Shown in pieces: positions 43,732-54,127 of a DNA stretch of 64,000 bases. The translations under genes were made by a program, and so were the position numbers. The notes below the pieces were generated by a model, which was not told the DNA's origin, did not search any database, and saw only the letters and a program-made list of their open reading frames with translations. Within the stretch, counting starts at the first letter, position 1. Every line of letters begins with the position of its first letter. Source of the stretch: Nemertoderma westbladi (Eukaryota > Xenacoelomorpha > Nemertodermatida > Nemertodermatidae); contig JAUCBJ010006718.1 in the NCBI GenBank assembly GCA_032718475.1, forward strand, positions 1 to 64,000, written 5' to 3'.

Positions 43732-45560
43732 GGTTGCGAATATGACTGTATTGTTGTGTTTGGCACTCCTGTGGACCAAATGGAAGGCAAATAAATGGAA
43801 AAGGTTGGCCTCTACCACAATATTTGCTGTCCCTTTTATTAAATTGAACTTAACTAAATTGCATTCAATTCTTTTCGGCATCCTTGACAAAAATGAACTA
43901 ACGTGAATGAAACCTTTTCCAACTACTTCAAGATCAAGTTCGTTGCAGACTTTATCTGTAATATAACTTCGATGTAACCCTTTATCAAATAGAACACAAT
44001 CATGAAGCTCCCTTTTATTCTTGGGATTGTAACATTTCAGTGTTGCTGTTTCCAATAAAATTGAAACAGTTGTTTGAGTGGCGTGCTCTTGTTCATTGAA
44101 CATATGTGAATGTCGAGTTATCGACGTTTGTGTTGTCTCACAAAATACCATATTGACAACACCTTGACTAGGGTGGGCAATTGCACTTGAATTTATTTGT
44201 GAGACTTGTGATTGTGGTTGAGCACTTAATGATGCCGAATTGTGATTCAACTGAATTGCTGTGTCCGACATTCCAGTTGTCGAATTCGAATTGCTATGGA
44301 CAATGGCAGCATTACTGAATGACTTGCTACTGAAACACTGTTTATCTGCCTTGGGACAATTTGGTTTGAAATGGTTTTTGGATAAATAAATGAAACAACA
44401 TTTTTCACTAGTGAGTTTTTCTCGCCTGGATTTGACATCTCTTATTGAATTGCATGATGAAGAATAATGATTGCCATTGCAAAATATGCAACTTATTTTG
44501 GGCTTTATAGCAACAAGTGCAGCAGTTGTAGGAACCATAGAAGAAACAGATGTGGATATCCTTTGCTTGAAATTATCGTAAGTAGTGTTACTTGCCAGTT
44601 TGTGTTGAGCATGAGTCTTCAATTCCAACTCACATAGTGTCCTAGTTTGTAATTCTGTCTGCATGTACTCTAGAAGCCACTCAATGCCGATTGTATTGAA
44701 GTTTGGTTTCTTTCGCATTATCAACCTGAATGATATTGGAAGTTTACTCATTACAACAAGTTTAAGCAAGACTTCATAGCTAGTTGGGTTCACATTAAGT
44801 GATTCCAATTGTCTAATGGTGGACTTATATTTTTCATGCAGTAATTGTACTTCTTTCATGTTCATTGTGGAGACTGGCTGATAAGTTAAAAATATTTCCA
44901 TGAGTTTGTAAGAAATTGCTTCTGCATTACCAAAACGTGATTCTATAATGTCCCATACGTGCGAATAATTTGCTGCGTTCAAAGGAATCCCAGCAATAGA
45001 CTCTTTGGCTGCGCCATGAAGTTGTCCTAACAAAATTACAAATTTATCAACGCTGGAAATTTTGGGATTATTTGGAACGGAACTCTGAAATGTATCAAGA
45101 AATTCTATCCATTGCAATAGATCACCTGAGAATTTTGGTAATGTGCCGGTTGATAGTGTTGTGTGTGCCCGGAATTGTGATGAATCTAATGGGTTATAGT
45201 GACTATCAAGAGATTGTGATGATATATTTACTGCCGAAGTAGATTTAATGGACTCAAGAAATTTTTCTATCTTTTTTATTGCGTGACTTCCCTCATATTG
45301 ACGGCTTTCACATTCTATAACATCCTTTTCAATAGTATCTGGTGAAATATAACTTTGGTAATCCTCATAATTTTCCTAACCAATTTAAAACATCAAAAAT
45401 GTTATCACGCAACACCTCTAGTTCTATAGGATCCTTCTCAATCACTAACAATAGTGTATTAGTTTGTGAAATTCATCGAGTTAAATATCCCCGTTTCCCT
45501 GCACGTTGTGACTTTAATTGCTCCATACAGTATTTATATTTTGTTGATCCAATAATTTGA
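43732..45560 (-). pseudogene. BEL-C gag and protease start
   Basis: The main frame is open from about 45356 with no need of the first ATG at 45117; a frameshift near 45360 hides the N-terminus. DUF1759-like capsid features are LPKFSGDLLQWIEFLDTF and HVWDIIESRFGNAEAISY. The zinc region (CIFCNGNHYSSSC; CCFIYLSKNHFKPNC) has Tyr at one expected Cys. The protease-like site DCVLFDKGLHRSYI (about 43990) has DKG in place of DSG. The frame then reads into TTAA-2. The changes suggest an old, inactive copy. Confidence 0.75.
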
Positions 45561-45935
45561 TTTTGAGAAAATTTGATTTTAGGCTACGAATTTAAATCCC
45601 TATACAAATATTGTAACTATAAATTGTGCAATTAATCAATACTGTCAAATATTGAACTCGATATCAAATAAATACAGTATTTATATAAGATACAAGAAAA
45701 TGAGCAGTTAAATCTTCTTACAATAATAGTTACTTTGGTTCGATCTTACCGCAATGTCCGAGGTAATTTGAGTTCAACTGACGGCGATAACAATACAGCG
45801 GCTGCTTCTTCAGTGAATTGATCAAAGCGAGTTATTGTGTAAATGTTCACAACTTGAAGAAATCAACATCGAAACATTGTTGTCTCGTTGAATGAAATAC
45901 CGTAGGATAGTCTGTTTCTCTCTGAAGGCTCCACT

Positions 45936-46271
45936 TGTTGGGGTTCCCGAAGGATTGATAAAGAGTTTTTAGTATAAGATGTCGAATATAATAACAATAA
46001 TCATATAGTATATGTAATATATAAAAAGAGCTATTCCTACAGTATAAGTATACATCAACAAAAAACAACAACAATGAATATCAAAAGAGTAAATGGTAAA
46101 GAGTAAACCTCAATAGATAAATCAGCTGTTAATTAATGTAACAATGTGACAAATATAATACTTTAAAGTAAGCCTATGTAATGGTAAATTGCCAACTAAT
46201 AATCATGATAATATAATGTTTCGAAAAAGTATGGGAAGAATATTTATAAAAGCTAATATAAATCTCCAACA
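45936..46271 (-). mobile_element. BEL-C 5' LTR
   Basis: 336 bp, TGTTGGAGATTT..GGGAACCCCAACA on the minus strand. On the internal side, AGTGGAGCCTTCAGAG (45920-45935, minus) contains a TGG two bases from the LTR and may be the primer-binding site; the tRNA is not identified. 45561-45919 is leader without a supported gene. Confidence 0.9.
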
Positions 46272-47240
46272 TCATGGTCCAAACAGTGGCAAATAAATTT
46301 CATTATTAAGAAATGCAATGTAGTTCAAATTCAGGCCTCACAGGTACCACACGAAAAAAGGAGCTATTATATGGTTGGTGCTGAACTATCTAATTCAAAA
46401 GAATCGCAAGAACTTGGTATAATAGTATCACCCGATCTTCCCTTCAGTGAGCATGTGGCACAAATATCTGCCAAAGCGAGAAATGTCTGCTGTCAGATCC
46501 GAAGAGCATTTGGTCATCGTAATGCAACCTTCCAATGGAGGTTGTATTGTACCTACGCCAGGCCTACAATTGAACATAACAGTTCGATATGGAGTCCCTA
46601 TCTTGATAAGATATAAACATATTGGAACGTACCCAGCACTCCTTTAGCCGTTATCTTCCCAGTATGTTTGGTCTCAGCTGTAAAAATAGATTAGATAAGC
46701 TTGATGCGAAGCCTCTGGAATATCGCAGGATCTTCATTGACCTGGTCAAAAAATGTTCAAGATTATAAAAGGTCTGAGTTACCTTAGTGACAAGAATATC
46801 TTTCAGCTGATTTCGTGATCAACCAGGGAAAATGGCTGTAAGATCTTTCTGCCACATTCAATCAACTGTATCTACCAGAACCATTTTTGCATTTCGGCGC
46901 GTGTCTGTCTGGAACGTTCTACCATCCAGGGTGGTCTCCACTCCCAGCATGACGTCCTTCAAGTCTCAACGTTCTAAGGTGAACCTTCTACCTTACTGTA
47001 ATGCCCCCTCCCAACACACTCTCGTAAAACTAAGATTTGATCCACACTCCACACTCTTATACTATTGTGATAACAATAAATTGTATTTTATATCCAGAAT
47101 TCATCATGTTTTATTTGTTTTAGCTTGATTTTATTTAGTGCTTATTTTACTCTGTGGTGCCCCACGCACAGATGAGTGCATTTTTTATTTATATTTTAAA
47201 CTCCTGATTCGCCATTATTAAATAAATGTTTAATGTTCAA
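46272..47240 (+). pseudogene. LINE-H RT C-terminal region and 3' end
   Basis: It resumes right after the TCATG duplication with SKQWQINFIIKKCNVVQIQAS, then SKESQELGIIVSPDLPFSEHV and NATFQWRLYCTYARPTIEHNSSIWSPYL (the R-P-xLEY-xxxxWSP block of CR1/Jockey LINEs), then TRTIFAFRRVSVWNVLPSRVV. There are two frame breaks. An AATAAA near 47220 and a short AATGTT repeat mark the 3' end. Confidence 0.8.
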
Positions 47241-47748
47241 TGTTAGAATCATAGGTCACCAGCTAAGCTACTGATACATACAATGATAGAAGAACATAAA
47301 CCTAACCTAACCAAAACTAGTCGCTCAACCATTTATGTTCACTGTTTAGGATCTAATATCTAATGTCTAAAACTAAAACTAAATTATAGATTTTCGATAG
47401 TGGATTAGTATTGTGGAGTTCTCCTTATATTCAATTATTTACAATTAATTTTACATGTAAAAAATATAATTATAGTTTTTCTTGCACAACCAGTGGGATA
47501 AATCCATCCACAGTATTGGTACTTTAAAATGCCAATTAAATAAAATCATTGACGTTTTATTAACTTTGAATATATTAACAGTAGGATATTTAAATCGAAA
47601 TTATGAACCGTTTTTTATAAAATAATTGCAGAAAACATCATCATTTTGATTGATAGAACGTGTGAGAGTGAGTAATTATGTATTTATTTTATAATAAATA
47701 ATTAATATATAATTGAAACTTGAATATATGACAATATATAAAATATAT
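47241..47748. other. Unassigned AT-rich stretch
   Basis: Between the end of LINE-H and the 3' LTR of BEL-D. Nothing supported on either strand. Confidence 0.5.
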
Positions 47749-48040
47749 TGTGACGGGATCTCGTTTGGCGAGAGATACCGACCAGTTGACTTGGTGGTGT
47801 TCATTCCTACACGAATTCTGGCTGACTGATTGATGGACTGACTTGGCCATAGGCTGGTGAATAAAGAGTTTGTCTGTTGAACTTTGTTGTTGTTAATCAA
47901 TTGACTTTAGACTGATGAATATTTACCGGTAGTAGTAATAGCACAGTGTAGAGGTGGAAACTATTTCACCTCTACCATAATGAGTAAAATGCCAATTGGT
48001 TGCACTAGGCTGACTAGGCTGACATTTTGTTGGCCCTCCA
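47749..48040 (-). mobile_element. BEL-D 3' LTR
   Basis: On the minus strand it begins TGGAGGGCCAACA and ends GATCCCGTCACA. Its terminus resembles that of the BEL-A LTR. Shared with 55974-56231 over its full length. Confidence 0.75.
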
Positions 48041-49560
48041 AGAGTGTTTGAGCTCCTTGAGCGTTTGTTTTAGCTTCTGGAGCTTTATTTCCACCATATT
48101 CTCCTGTTATTCGGCAAGGGCACCTTTGGTTCTTTCCATACCATACCTATCATATATACTTACCATACCATATCAACCTTTTCACACTTTCCTCCACCTG
48201 TTTATATCCTCCATGGACGTCCCCACCCCAACTTCTTTGTCTTTCGAAGTCCTGTCTTAACAGTTTCTTTAGTTGATCTTCTGCACCCTCTTCCTCCAGG
48301 TTCCTCATCGTCCCTGCGAGCATGCATCCCGATGTTTCTGATATGGTGAATGGGATTTTGATCTTGATGGGTCCACTTAACATCCATCCAAATGGTGTCA
48401 GGATTGCCATCGGATCTCGCTCTCTATAATCACCAAATATGCTCTCTAGCCCTTCGTGGGCCATCAGGCAGATCATTCCGACTATCAGCAATACTTTCGG
48501 AAAGTATAGGTTCAGTGTCGAGAGATCAATTGAGTCCAAATTCCAGTATTGTTCTACCTCGATCTGGATGGTCGTATAGCATTGATGTTAATGGACTCGG
48601 TTATTTGAATGGGCTCAATCGTTGTCCCATAGTTACAGCCTGATTCTATGGCTCCTATCTTGCATCTCCCAGTTCTCATAGGGATGACTTTATCCTTCAC
48701 CAACATGGTTGTTACCACCATAATACTTGGCTATGTTTTCAGCTGGGGTCTATCGGCTACCGAATTATCCGTTAGTGTGAATGCTGCCCTAATGTTGATC
48801 AACATTAGGGTGGTTACTGACAGTACATTTTCCCCGAACATTCTTACCAGTACTACTCCAAGTAGAACTGTCCCTCTCCATTTAAAGTCTATTATTGTAC
48901 TTGACATTGTTTGGACTCCACCTTCACTTGCATACTTCCGAGCTTGTTCTTGACACCTGTTCTTTCTATGCCCTAGAAGCATCTCAGTCCTGTTTTAACA
49001 AAATCTGCCACTGTTCAACAGTCAATCATCTTATGCGTTCCCTTTCTGTACAGCTGACACTAGCAATTTGACACTTGTGACTCTCTGTATAGCGTTTTGC
49101 GTATTTCGTCCAGGTCCGACTCAGTTGGTTTATTGTTTTGGTTGTATGTGTCCTGTGTCTATGTTTCCTCTATAGCCACTGTAGTTATTCTTTCTTTGGC
49201 CCTGCCCCAGAGTGCTTTTGCTTTAAGGGCATTGTGGACTTGTTGTCCCCTTCACGGTCACATATGTCAATGATTGCCTCACTTTTGGAAGTGTGCTTAC
49301 TGCACTGTGTTCCTGTTTTGGTTGGCTGTAATCCGGCCTAGATACTTTGCTGAGATGGTCCTTGCTATACACTGGCTCTGTAAATTAGTTCCGCTTCATA
49401 TGTTAAGAAGTTCGACATCTCCTCCAATTCCGGTTCTGTTCCTTATTCACATTGAGAAAGCTATCTTCCTCCATTTATTTCTCAGCAATATCAGTAGTGC
49501 CTGCACTATCTTGGCGTTGTTATTCCAAGCATTGAGTTCGAATAGTATTATTATTAGTCA
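48041..49560 (-). pseudogene. BEL-D gag C-terminus and protease region
   Basis: 49560-49330 in pieces matches BEL-A gag (LRNKWRKIAFS-like). 48982-48731 matches the knuckle-to-protease stretch (GHRKNRCQEQ, LLGVVLVRMFGENVLSVTTLMLI, AAFTL). 48539-48150 matches the block after the protease (LLIVGMICLMAHE, AILTPFGWMLSGPI). The protease Asp-Ser-Gly position reads INI, so the active site is lost. Many stops and shifts. After it only a short charged tail precedes the LTR; no RT. Confidence 0.75.
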
Positions 49561-49788
49561 ACACTCCTTTATTACATCATATTATAACTATTTGTTGCAC
49601 GTGAAGTAAGATAAAACATAATTAGTGGAGGGAGAAAAACCACCCAGGCGTATCAGCGCTTACGGGGGTTAATAAAAAACAAAATTTAAAATTACTAAAC
49701 ATTAAAATTTACATCAGCTTAAAAAAAAAAATTAAAAAGAAATACGAATAAAATGAACTGTACATACCGTAGAACCCAGAAACGTTTA

Positions 49789-52752
49789 TTACGAGCGACC
49801 GATTAGTGGTCGATTAAATTTGCAAATTGGTAGGAAATCGTGGTTCTTGAGCTTGGTTGCAAAACTGACAAGTCTTCTGGAATCTACTATATCTTCTGGC
49901 AAATCATTCCAGACTGGCACAACACGGCTGGTAAATGAGTTTTTAGATATAATTAATCTACATCTAGGTACATTTAACTTGTGAGAGTGGCCACGCAGAC
50001 CCGGACGGTTAGTATAGCTAAATAGCGCACCAAAATCTAAATCAACTAAATTTCTCTCTATACTGAAAAGTAACTTTAGATCAAAAATATATCGTCGGAC
50101 TTCCAGCGGTTGTAAATTAAGGTGTTGTATTCTATGTATGTACGGTTTGTAACTAATATTGCAACGGCTATACAATCTACGTGTAAAATATCGCTGGACA
50201 CTCTCCACAAGATCAATACTGCCTAATGAAAAAGGCGACCATACTGGTGTACAGTATTCTAGAATCGGTCTAACGTATGATTTATAGGCTGTTAATATTG
50301 CACCTTTATTGCTAGTCTTAAAGCAACGAAATATCATATTAGTTATGTTAAAAGCCTTTGTACACTGTTGTTTACAGTATTTATCAAACTTCAAATCCAC
50401 AGATATAATAATACCTAAATCTTTACATTTCGTCACCTTCTTTATCACTTTATTGCCTAGCACATAATTGTAATTATTATTATTTGCACCTATATGTAGA
50501 ACCATACATTTATCCGGGGATATATTTAGCTGCCAAAGGTTGGCCCAGGTCTCTAACCTAGAGAGGCTAGCGTTCAGACTATGACTTTCATTGGACGGAC
50601 CATATAGCTTGACATCATCGGCAAATAAACGGCAGGACACGTTATCCCTGTCCAAAAGCGGTGGTAAGTCGTTTATGTATATCAGGAACAAAACCGGTCC
50701 GAGGACACTGCCCTGTATTGTTCCGGATACGACCCGACAGTAGTCGGAATATTTATCTCCAACAACTATTATTTGGGTTCTGTTACTGAGAAATGCCGAT
50801 AGCCAAGATAATAGGTCGCCCGAAATCCCATAACTAGACAATTTAATCAATAGCTTTGAATGTATAATAGAATCAAAAGCCTTGGCATAGTCTATGTATA
50901 TCACATCAAAGGATTTCTTACGGTCTAGAAAATTGCACCAATCTTTTACACATTCAATAAGTTGAGAACAAGTAGAGCGTTTTTTTAAAAAGCCGTGTTG
51001 TGCCTTACATATTAAACCATGTTTAAACAAATAATTTACTATTTCAATCTTTATACACGATTCCATTAATTTGCACGCTACACATGTTAATGAGACTGGC
51101 CTGTAATTGTACGGGTCTGACGGATTTCCCTTTTTGTATATCGGAATGACATTGGCTGTAAGCCATATCGTCGGTAACGCGTGATATTCAAAAGAAATTT
51201 TGAAAAGTGCCGATAATGGTGCCGCAATGCAGCAAGACAAATTTGCGAAGAGAATGTTCGGTAATCCGTCAGGTGTATGGCTGGTCTTTTTTTTAAGTTT
51301 CCTAAGCATAGCATATACTGTAACGGGACAGAAATCAACTTTTGATAAATTGGTTCTAGAATCAATCCTACGTTTAAAACTAGGTATATTATCATTATCT
51401 AAATTAAAATTTTCGCTTAATACTTCAGCGAAAATACGGGCTTTTATCAAATCATCTACCACTAAATCCCCCTTATGTTTCAGAGGGGCAATTCCCGACT
51501 TTCCTTTACGCTTGGAATTAACATAATTGAAAAGGGTACTCTTATTTTCGGAAGATAAAATTCTATTCTCCTTTATGCAAGCCGCACGGAAGATTTCCTT
51601 AGAAACTTCTTTAGCACATTGATCATATGCTATTTTGCCCCCGGTTGTGTGCCGGCGACGCCACAGCTGTTTCTTTTTGCGCTGTAAAACACGAATATGT
51701 TCGGGGTGGGGTTTGATGACTGATTTAAATTGTTTAAAAGGCACAAACTGATCAATACCCGTTTTTAGTTTACAAGAAAAAGCATTCCAAAAATCATCTA
51801 CTGTATTACACGTTAGATATAAATTAGACCAATCGCAACTGTCGATGTAGTTAGTAAAATCTGCGTAATCAGCATGTTTAAAATCGTAAAATCCGTGGCA
51901 TTCCCGGTTCTCGGTGGAAACTGGATTAGGTCCTAAAAGATTAAAAGTAACTGTACTATGGTCGCTAGTTGCGAATGGTACCGTAACTGCAATGTTAGAA
52001 ATATATAATTGATCTGTGGTAAACACTAAATCTAACACGTTATTGCCACGTGTAGGGCTGAACTGGAGCTGAGATAAACCAGCTTCCAAAACAAACGTTG
52101 AAAACACATTATATATATCTGTGTCGGGAAATTCAGATTCTTCCCATTTAACTAAAGGTAAATTAAAATCGCCAATAATAGTACACGGCGTTTCAATGTC
52201 GCATAATTTCGCTAACAAATTGCACAATATAGAATCAGAAGGTAAGTTAGGTCGGGGATGATAGACACTGATTATACGAGACGGGTTTTTACCTAAAAGA
52301 TCAACAGCCACTACATCGGCCTCTGTAGCCAGACATTCAGTATCGAAACTTTCCACTTTGCGACATTTAATGCTGTTTCGAATTAGCAGCGCTGCACCGC
52401 CACCAATTTTACCAATTCTGTCATTTCTAAAAACATCATATTTATTTTCACCGTTTATCATTTGGTCCGTCACAGAATCACGTAGCCATGATTCTGTCAC
52501 TCCTACTATATCATAATTTGGTGGACATAGCAGCGATTCTAGATCGCTCAGTTTGTTACAAACTGAACGCGCATTTATCAAGCAGCAGTTAAGTAGCGCC
52601 TTAGGGGCAGATTGATTATTTCGCTTGTGGTAGCGATTACCAGATTTGGGTTGTTCATTTCGCCATGAGTCGGATTTGGTTGCGTTCGACTGTTTGCGCT
52701 GATAAATCTGGCGCGTTTCTCCCTTTACTCGTTTTCCCGCTCCTGTTTCCAA
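49789..52752 (-). CDS. CR1-like ORF2: endonuclease and reverse transcriptase, intact
   Basis: 987 codons without a stop; the frame opens at TTG just after a TGA. The APE endonuclease has INARSVCNK (Asn about 60), VTESWL (Glu about 87), GDFNLP (about 194) and ATSDHSTV (about 263). The RT has YRPVSLTCVACKLME, DYAKAFDSI (motif A, about 620), SGTIQGSVLGPVLFLIY (motif B, about 674) and CRLFADDVKLY (catalytic, about 710). The C-terminal block is YKSYVRPILEYCTPVWSPF. Every residue needed for nicking and reverse transcription is present, so this copy could be active if an intact ORF1 is not required in cis. It is the best preserved pol gene in the window. Confidence 0.9.
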   Translation of the reverse strand: METGAGKRVKGETRQIYQRKQSNATKSDSWRNEQPKSGNRYHKRNNQSAPKALLNCCLINARSVCNKLSDLESLLCPPNYDIVGVTESWLRDSVTDQMINGENKYDVFRNDRIGKIGGGAALLIRNSIKCRKVESFDTECLATEADVVAVDLLGKNPSRIISVYHPRPNLPSDSILCNLLAKLCDIETPCTIIGDFNLPLVKWEESEFPDTDIYNVFSTFVLEAGLSQLQFSPTRGNNVLDLVFTTDQLYISNIAVTVPFATSDHSTVTFNLLGPNPVSTENRECHGFYDFKHADYADFTNYIDSCDWSNLYLTCNTVDDFWNAFSCKLKTGIDQFVPFKQFKSVIKPHPEHIRVLQRKKKQLWRRRHTTGGKIAYDQCAKEVSKEIFRAACIKENRILSSENKSTLFNYVNSKRKGKSGIAPLKHKGDLVVDDLIKARIFAEVLSENFNLDNDNIPSFKRRIDSRTNLSKVDFCPVTVYAMLRKLKKKTSHTPDGLPNILFANLSCCIAAPLSALFKISFEYHALPTIWLTANVIPIYKKGNPSDPYNYRPVSLTCVACKLMESCIKIEIVNYLFKHGLICKAQHGFLKKRSTCSQLIECVKDWCNFLDRKKSFDVIYIDYAKAFDSIIHSKLLIKLSSYGISGDLLSWLSAFLSNRTQIIVVGDKYSDYCRVVSGTIQGSVLGPVLFLIYINDLPPLLDRDNVSCRLFADDVKLYGPSNESHSLNASLSRLETWANLWQLNISPDKCMVLHIGANNNNYNYVLGNKVIKKVTKCKDLGIIISVDLKFDKYCKQQCTKAFNITNMIFRCFKTSNKGAILTAYKSYVRPILEYCTPVWSPFSLGSIDLVESVQRYFTRRLYSRCNISYKPYIHRIQHLNLQPLEVRRYIFDLKLLFSIERNLVDLDFGALFSYTNRPGLRGHSHKLNVPRCRLIISKNSFTSRVVPVWNDLPEDIVDSRRLVSFATKLKNHDFLPICKFNRPLIGRS

Positions 52753-52930
52753 GAGCGATCACGTCTCCAGTAACCATCGTCCTGCTTTATGAACTTCCAT
52801 ATCGCACCATCGGGGCGGATGCTGTAGCTGGAAGTAGTATTGTCCTCATCGCTATCTTTTATCTCTTTGTTCATTCGACTCACTATCTTCCGTTGAGAAC
52901 GGATATGGCGTTCGGTTTCCTCTGTCCTTT
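52724..52930 (-). pseudogene. LINE-CR1 ORF1 C-terminal remnant
   Basis: A short open frame (TERHIRSQRKIV.., YSIRPDGAIWKFIKQDDGYW, RRDRSWKQERENE) ends inside the start of ORF2, overlapping it by about 29 bases in another frame. It is preceded by short AGGACAGAGG repeats (52920-52960). It is too short to assign a domain; its position suggests the end of ORF1. Confidence 0.4.
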
Positions 52931-52960
52931 ACCTCTGTCCTTTACCGGTTTCCTCTGTCC

Positions 52961-53108
52961 TGTGTCCTTTAGTGCTTTAAGGTCAGTCCCTTAAGATCAG
53001 TTCCTTTTCTATTCTGGTGGCAAAGGCCTTAATAGTTGCTGGGCTGTTTATAAGTCCACATGATGTTATTCCCCTCCAGGTTTGTCAGATAATTTTACCT
53101 GAATGGCT
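52961..53108 (-). pseudogene. BEL-D gag middle fragment
   Basis: The minus-strand reading KII.QTWRGITSCGL and ATIKAFATRIEKELI aligns with BEL-A KIIQQTLRGITSGGL and VSIKTFANKVEKALI. It is bounded by the foldback element on one side and LINE-CR1 on the other. Confidence 0.8.
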
Positions 53109-53114
53109 GAACTG

Positions 53115-54121
53115 GAACCAGGACAATTCGGTCCCGGACAATTCGGTCCCGGACAATTTGGTCCCGGACAATTCGGTCCTGGACAATCCGGTCGCATTAA
53201 TTTTGTGTTTTGGGGACCGAATTGTCCGGATACTGACTAGGACAATTCGGTCCCAAAATATGCATTTTAATGGCACCGAATTGTCCGGGACCGAATTGTC
53301 CGGGACCAAATTTAATTGGTACTATATAATGGTTAATATTCTAGAACCTTAATATATATTATTATATGTATGTTTTACTAGCTAGTATTTATTTGAAAAT
53401 AAAAAAAATTTACTTTTTTTTTGTTAAAATTATTGTTATGGTAGCTATGGTGTTTTTATGGAGCTTGTGAATTATTTACTAGCTAGTAAGAGTATGTATT
53501 TAAAATTTATTGCAATACTGATTTTAAACCTGATTTTTTTATATATTGCGTTGTTGGTTGGTTATCAAGCCTAAATTATTATCCTAGATAATAACTGGAT
53601 CTCATTCAGGGACTGTTATAATATCATTAAAATAATTTTGGTAATTAGGCCTAATATATTCAGCAACAGTTTAGGCCTAATTCTGAAATATCAATATTTT
53701 CACAAGTGTTTTTATAATTTCAAGGAAATGCTAACTAGTAAAAAAAACACTAGCTATACCTTAATAAATAATATATAATAATGTTCTCGAACAATTACCA
53801 ATAACAAAAAATTATAGTAAGTAAAAAAACACTAGCTACCAAAAAAAATATCTCTACTAATTTTCTAGAACATTCACCAATATCAAAAAAGAACTGAAAA
53901 GTTGCTACCAGGAACCGGACAATTCGGTTCCGGACAATTCGGTCCTAGGACAATTCGGTCCCGGACAATTCGGTCCTAGGACAATTCGGTCCCGGACAAT
54001 TCTGTCGCGGACAATTCGGTCCCGGATATTTCGGTCCCAGACATTTTTGGGACCGAATTGTCCGGGACCGAATTGTCCGGGACCGAATTGTCCGGACCGA
54101 ATTGTCCGGAACCGAATTGTC
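53115..54121. mobile_element. Foldback element with GGACAATTCGGTCC arms
   Basis: TSD GAACTG at 53109-53114 and 54122-54127. Each end is itself a hairpin: GGACAATTCGGTCC copies in one orientation (53120-53186; 53915-54045) followed by the reverse orientation (53212-53310; 54046-54121). The middle is AT-rich and has no ORF. It interrupts BEL-D gag (ALDRVFS on one side, KII.QT on the other). The class is not resolved; it is a foldback or long-inverted-repeat DNA element. Confidence 0.8.
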
Positions 54122-54127
54122 GAACTG

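Larger units (their letters stand above)
36565..46271 (-). mobile_element. BEL-C: BEL/Pao LTR retrotransposon with full but broken gag-pol
   Basis: The LTRs are 45936-46271 (5') and 36565-36932 (3'), with TGTTGG..CCAACA ends and a perfect 5-bp TSD TCATG (36560-36564 and 46272-46276). The internal region carries gag, protease, RT, RNase H and integrase on the minus strand, with several frameshifts. A TTAA element sits between gag-protease and the rest of pol, and an inverted-repeat element with a hammerhead repeat sits between integrase and the 3' LTR. Confidence 0.9.
16497..47240 (+). mobile_element. LINE-H: decayed CR1/Jockey-type LINE carrying nested insertions
   Basis: The LINE segments are 16497-17948, 36402-36564 and 46272 to about 47240. 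Between them lie the 63-bp array (17949-23496 and 36087-36401), BEL-B (23497-36085) and BEL-C (36565-46271). Reading across the target-site duplications restores a single run of RT motifs in the right order. The 3' end is near 47236, where a short AATGTT-like repeat follows an AATAAA. The whole LINE is frameshifted and dead. Confidence 0.85.
49561..52960 (-). mobile_element. LINE-CR1: CR1-like LINE inserted in BEL-D gag
   Basis: It comprises an ORF1 C-terminal remnant (about 52930-52724), an intact ORF2 (52752-49789) and a 3' untranslated region ending at TAATAATAATA (about 49546-49556). BEL-D gag stops at about 52960 and resumes at about 49545, so the LINE is bounded on both sides. The exact TSD is not clear. 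Confidence 0.8.
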
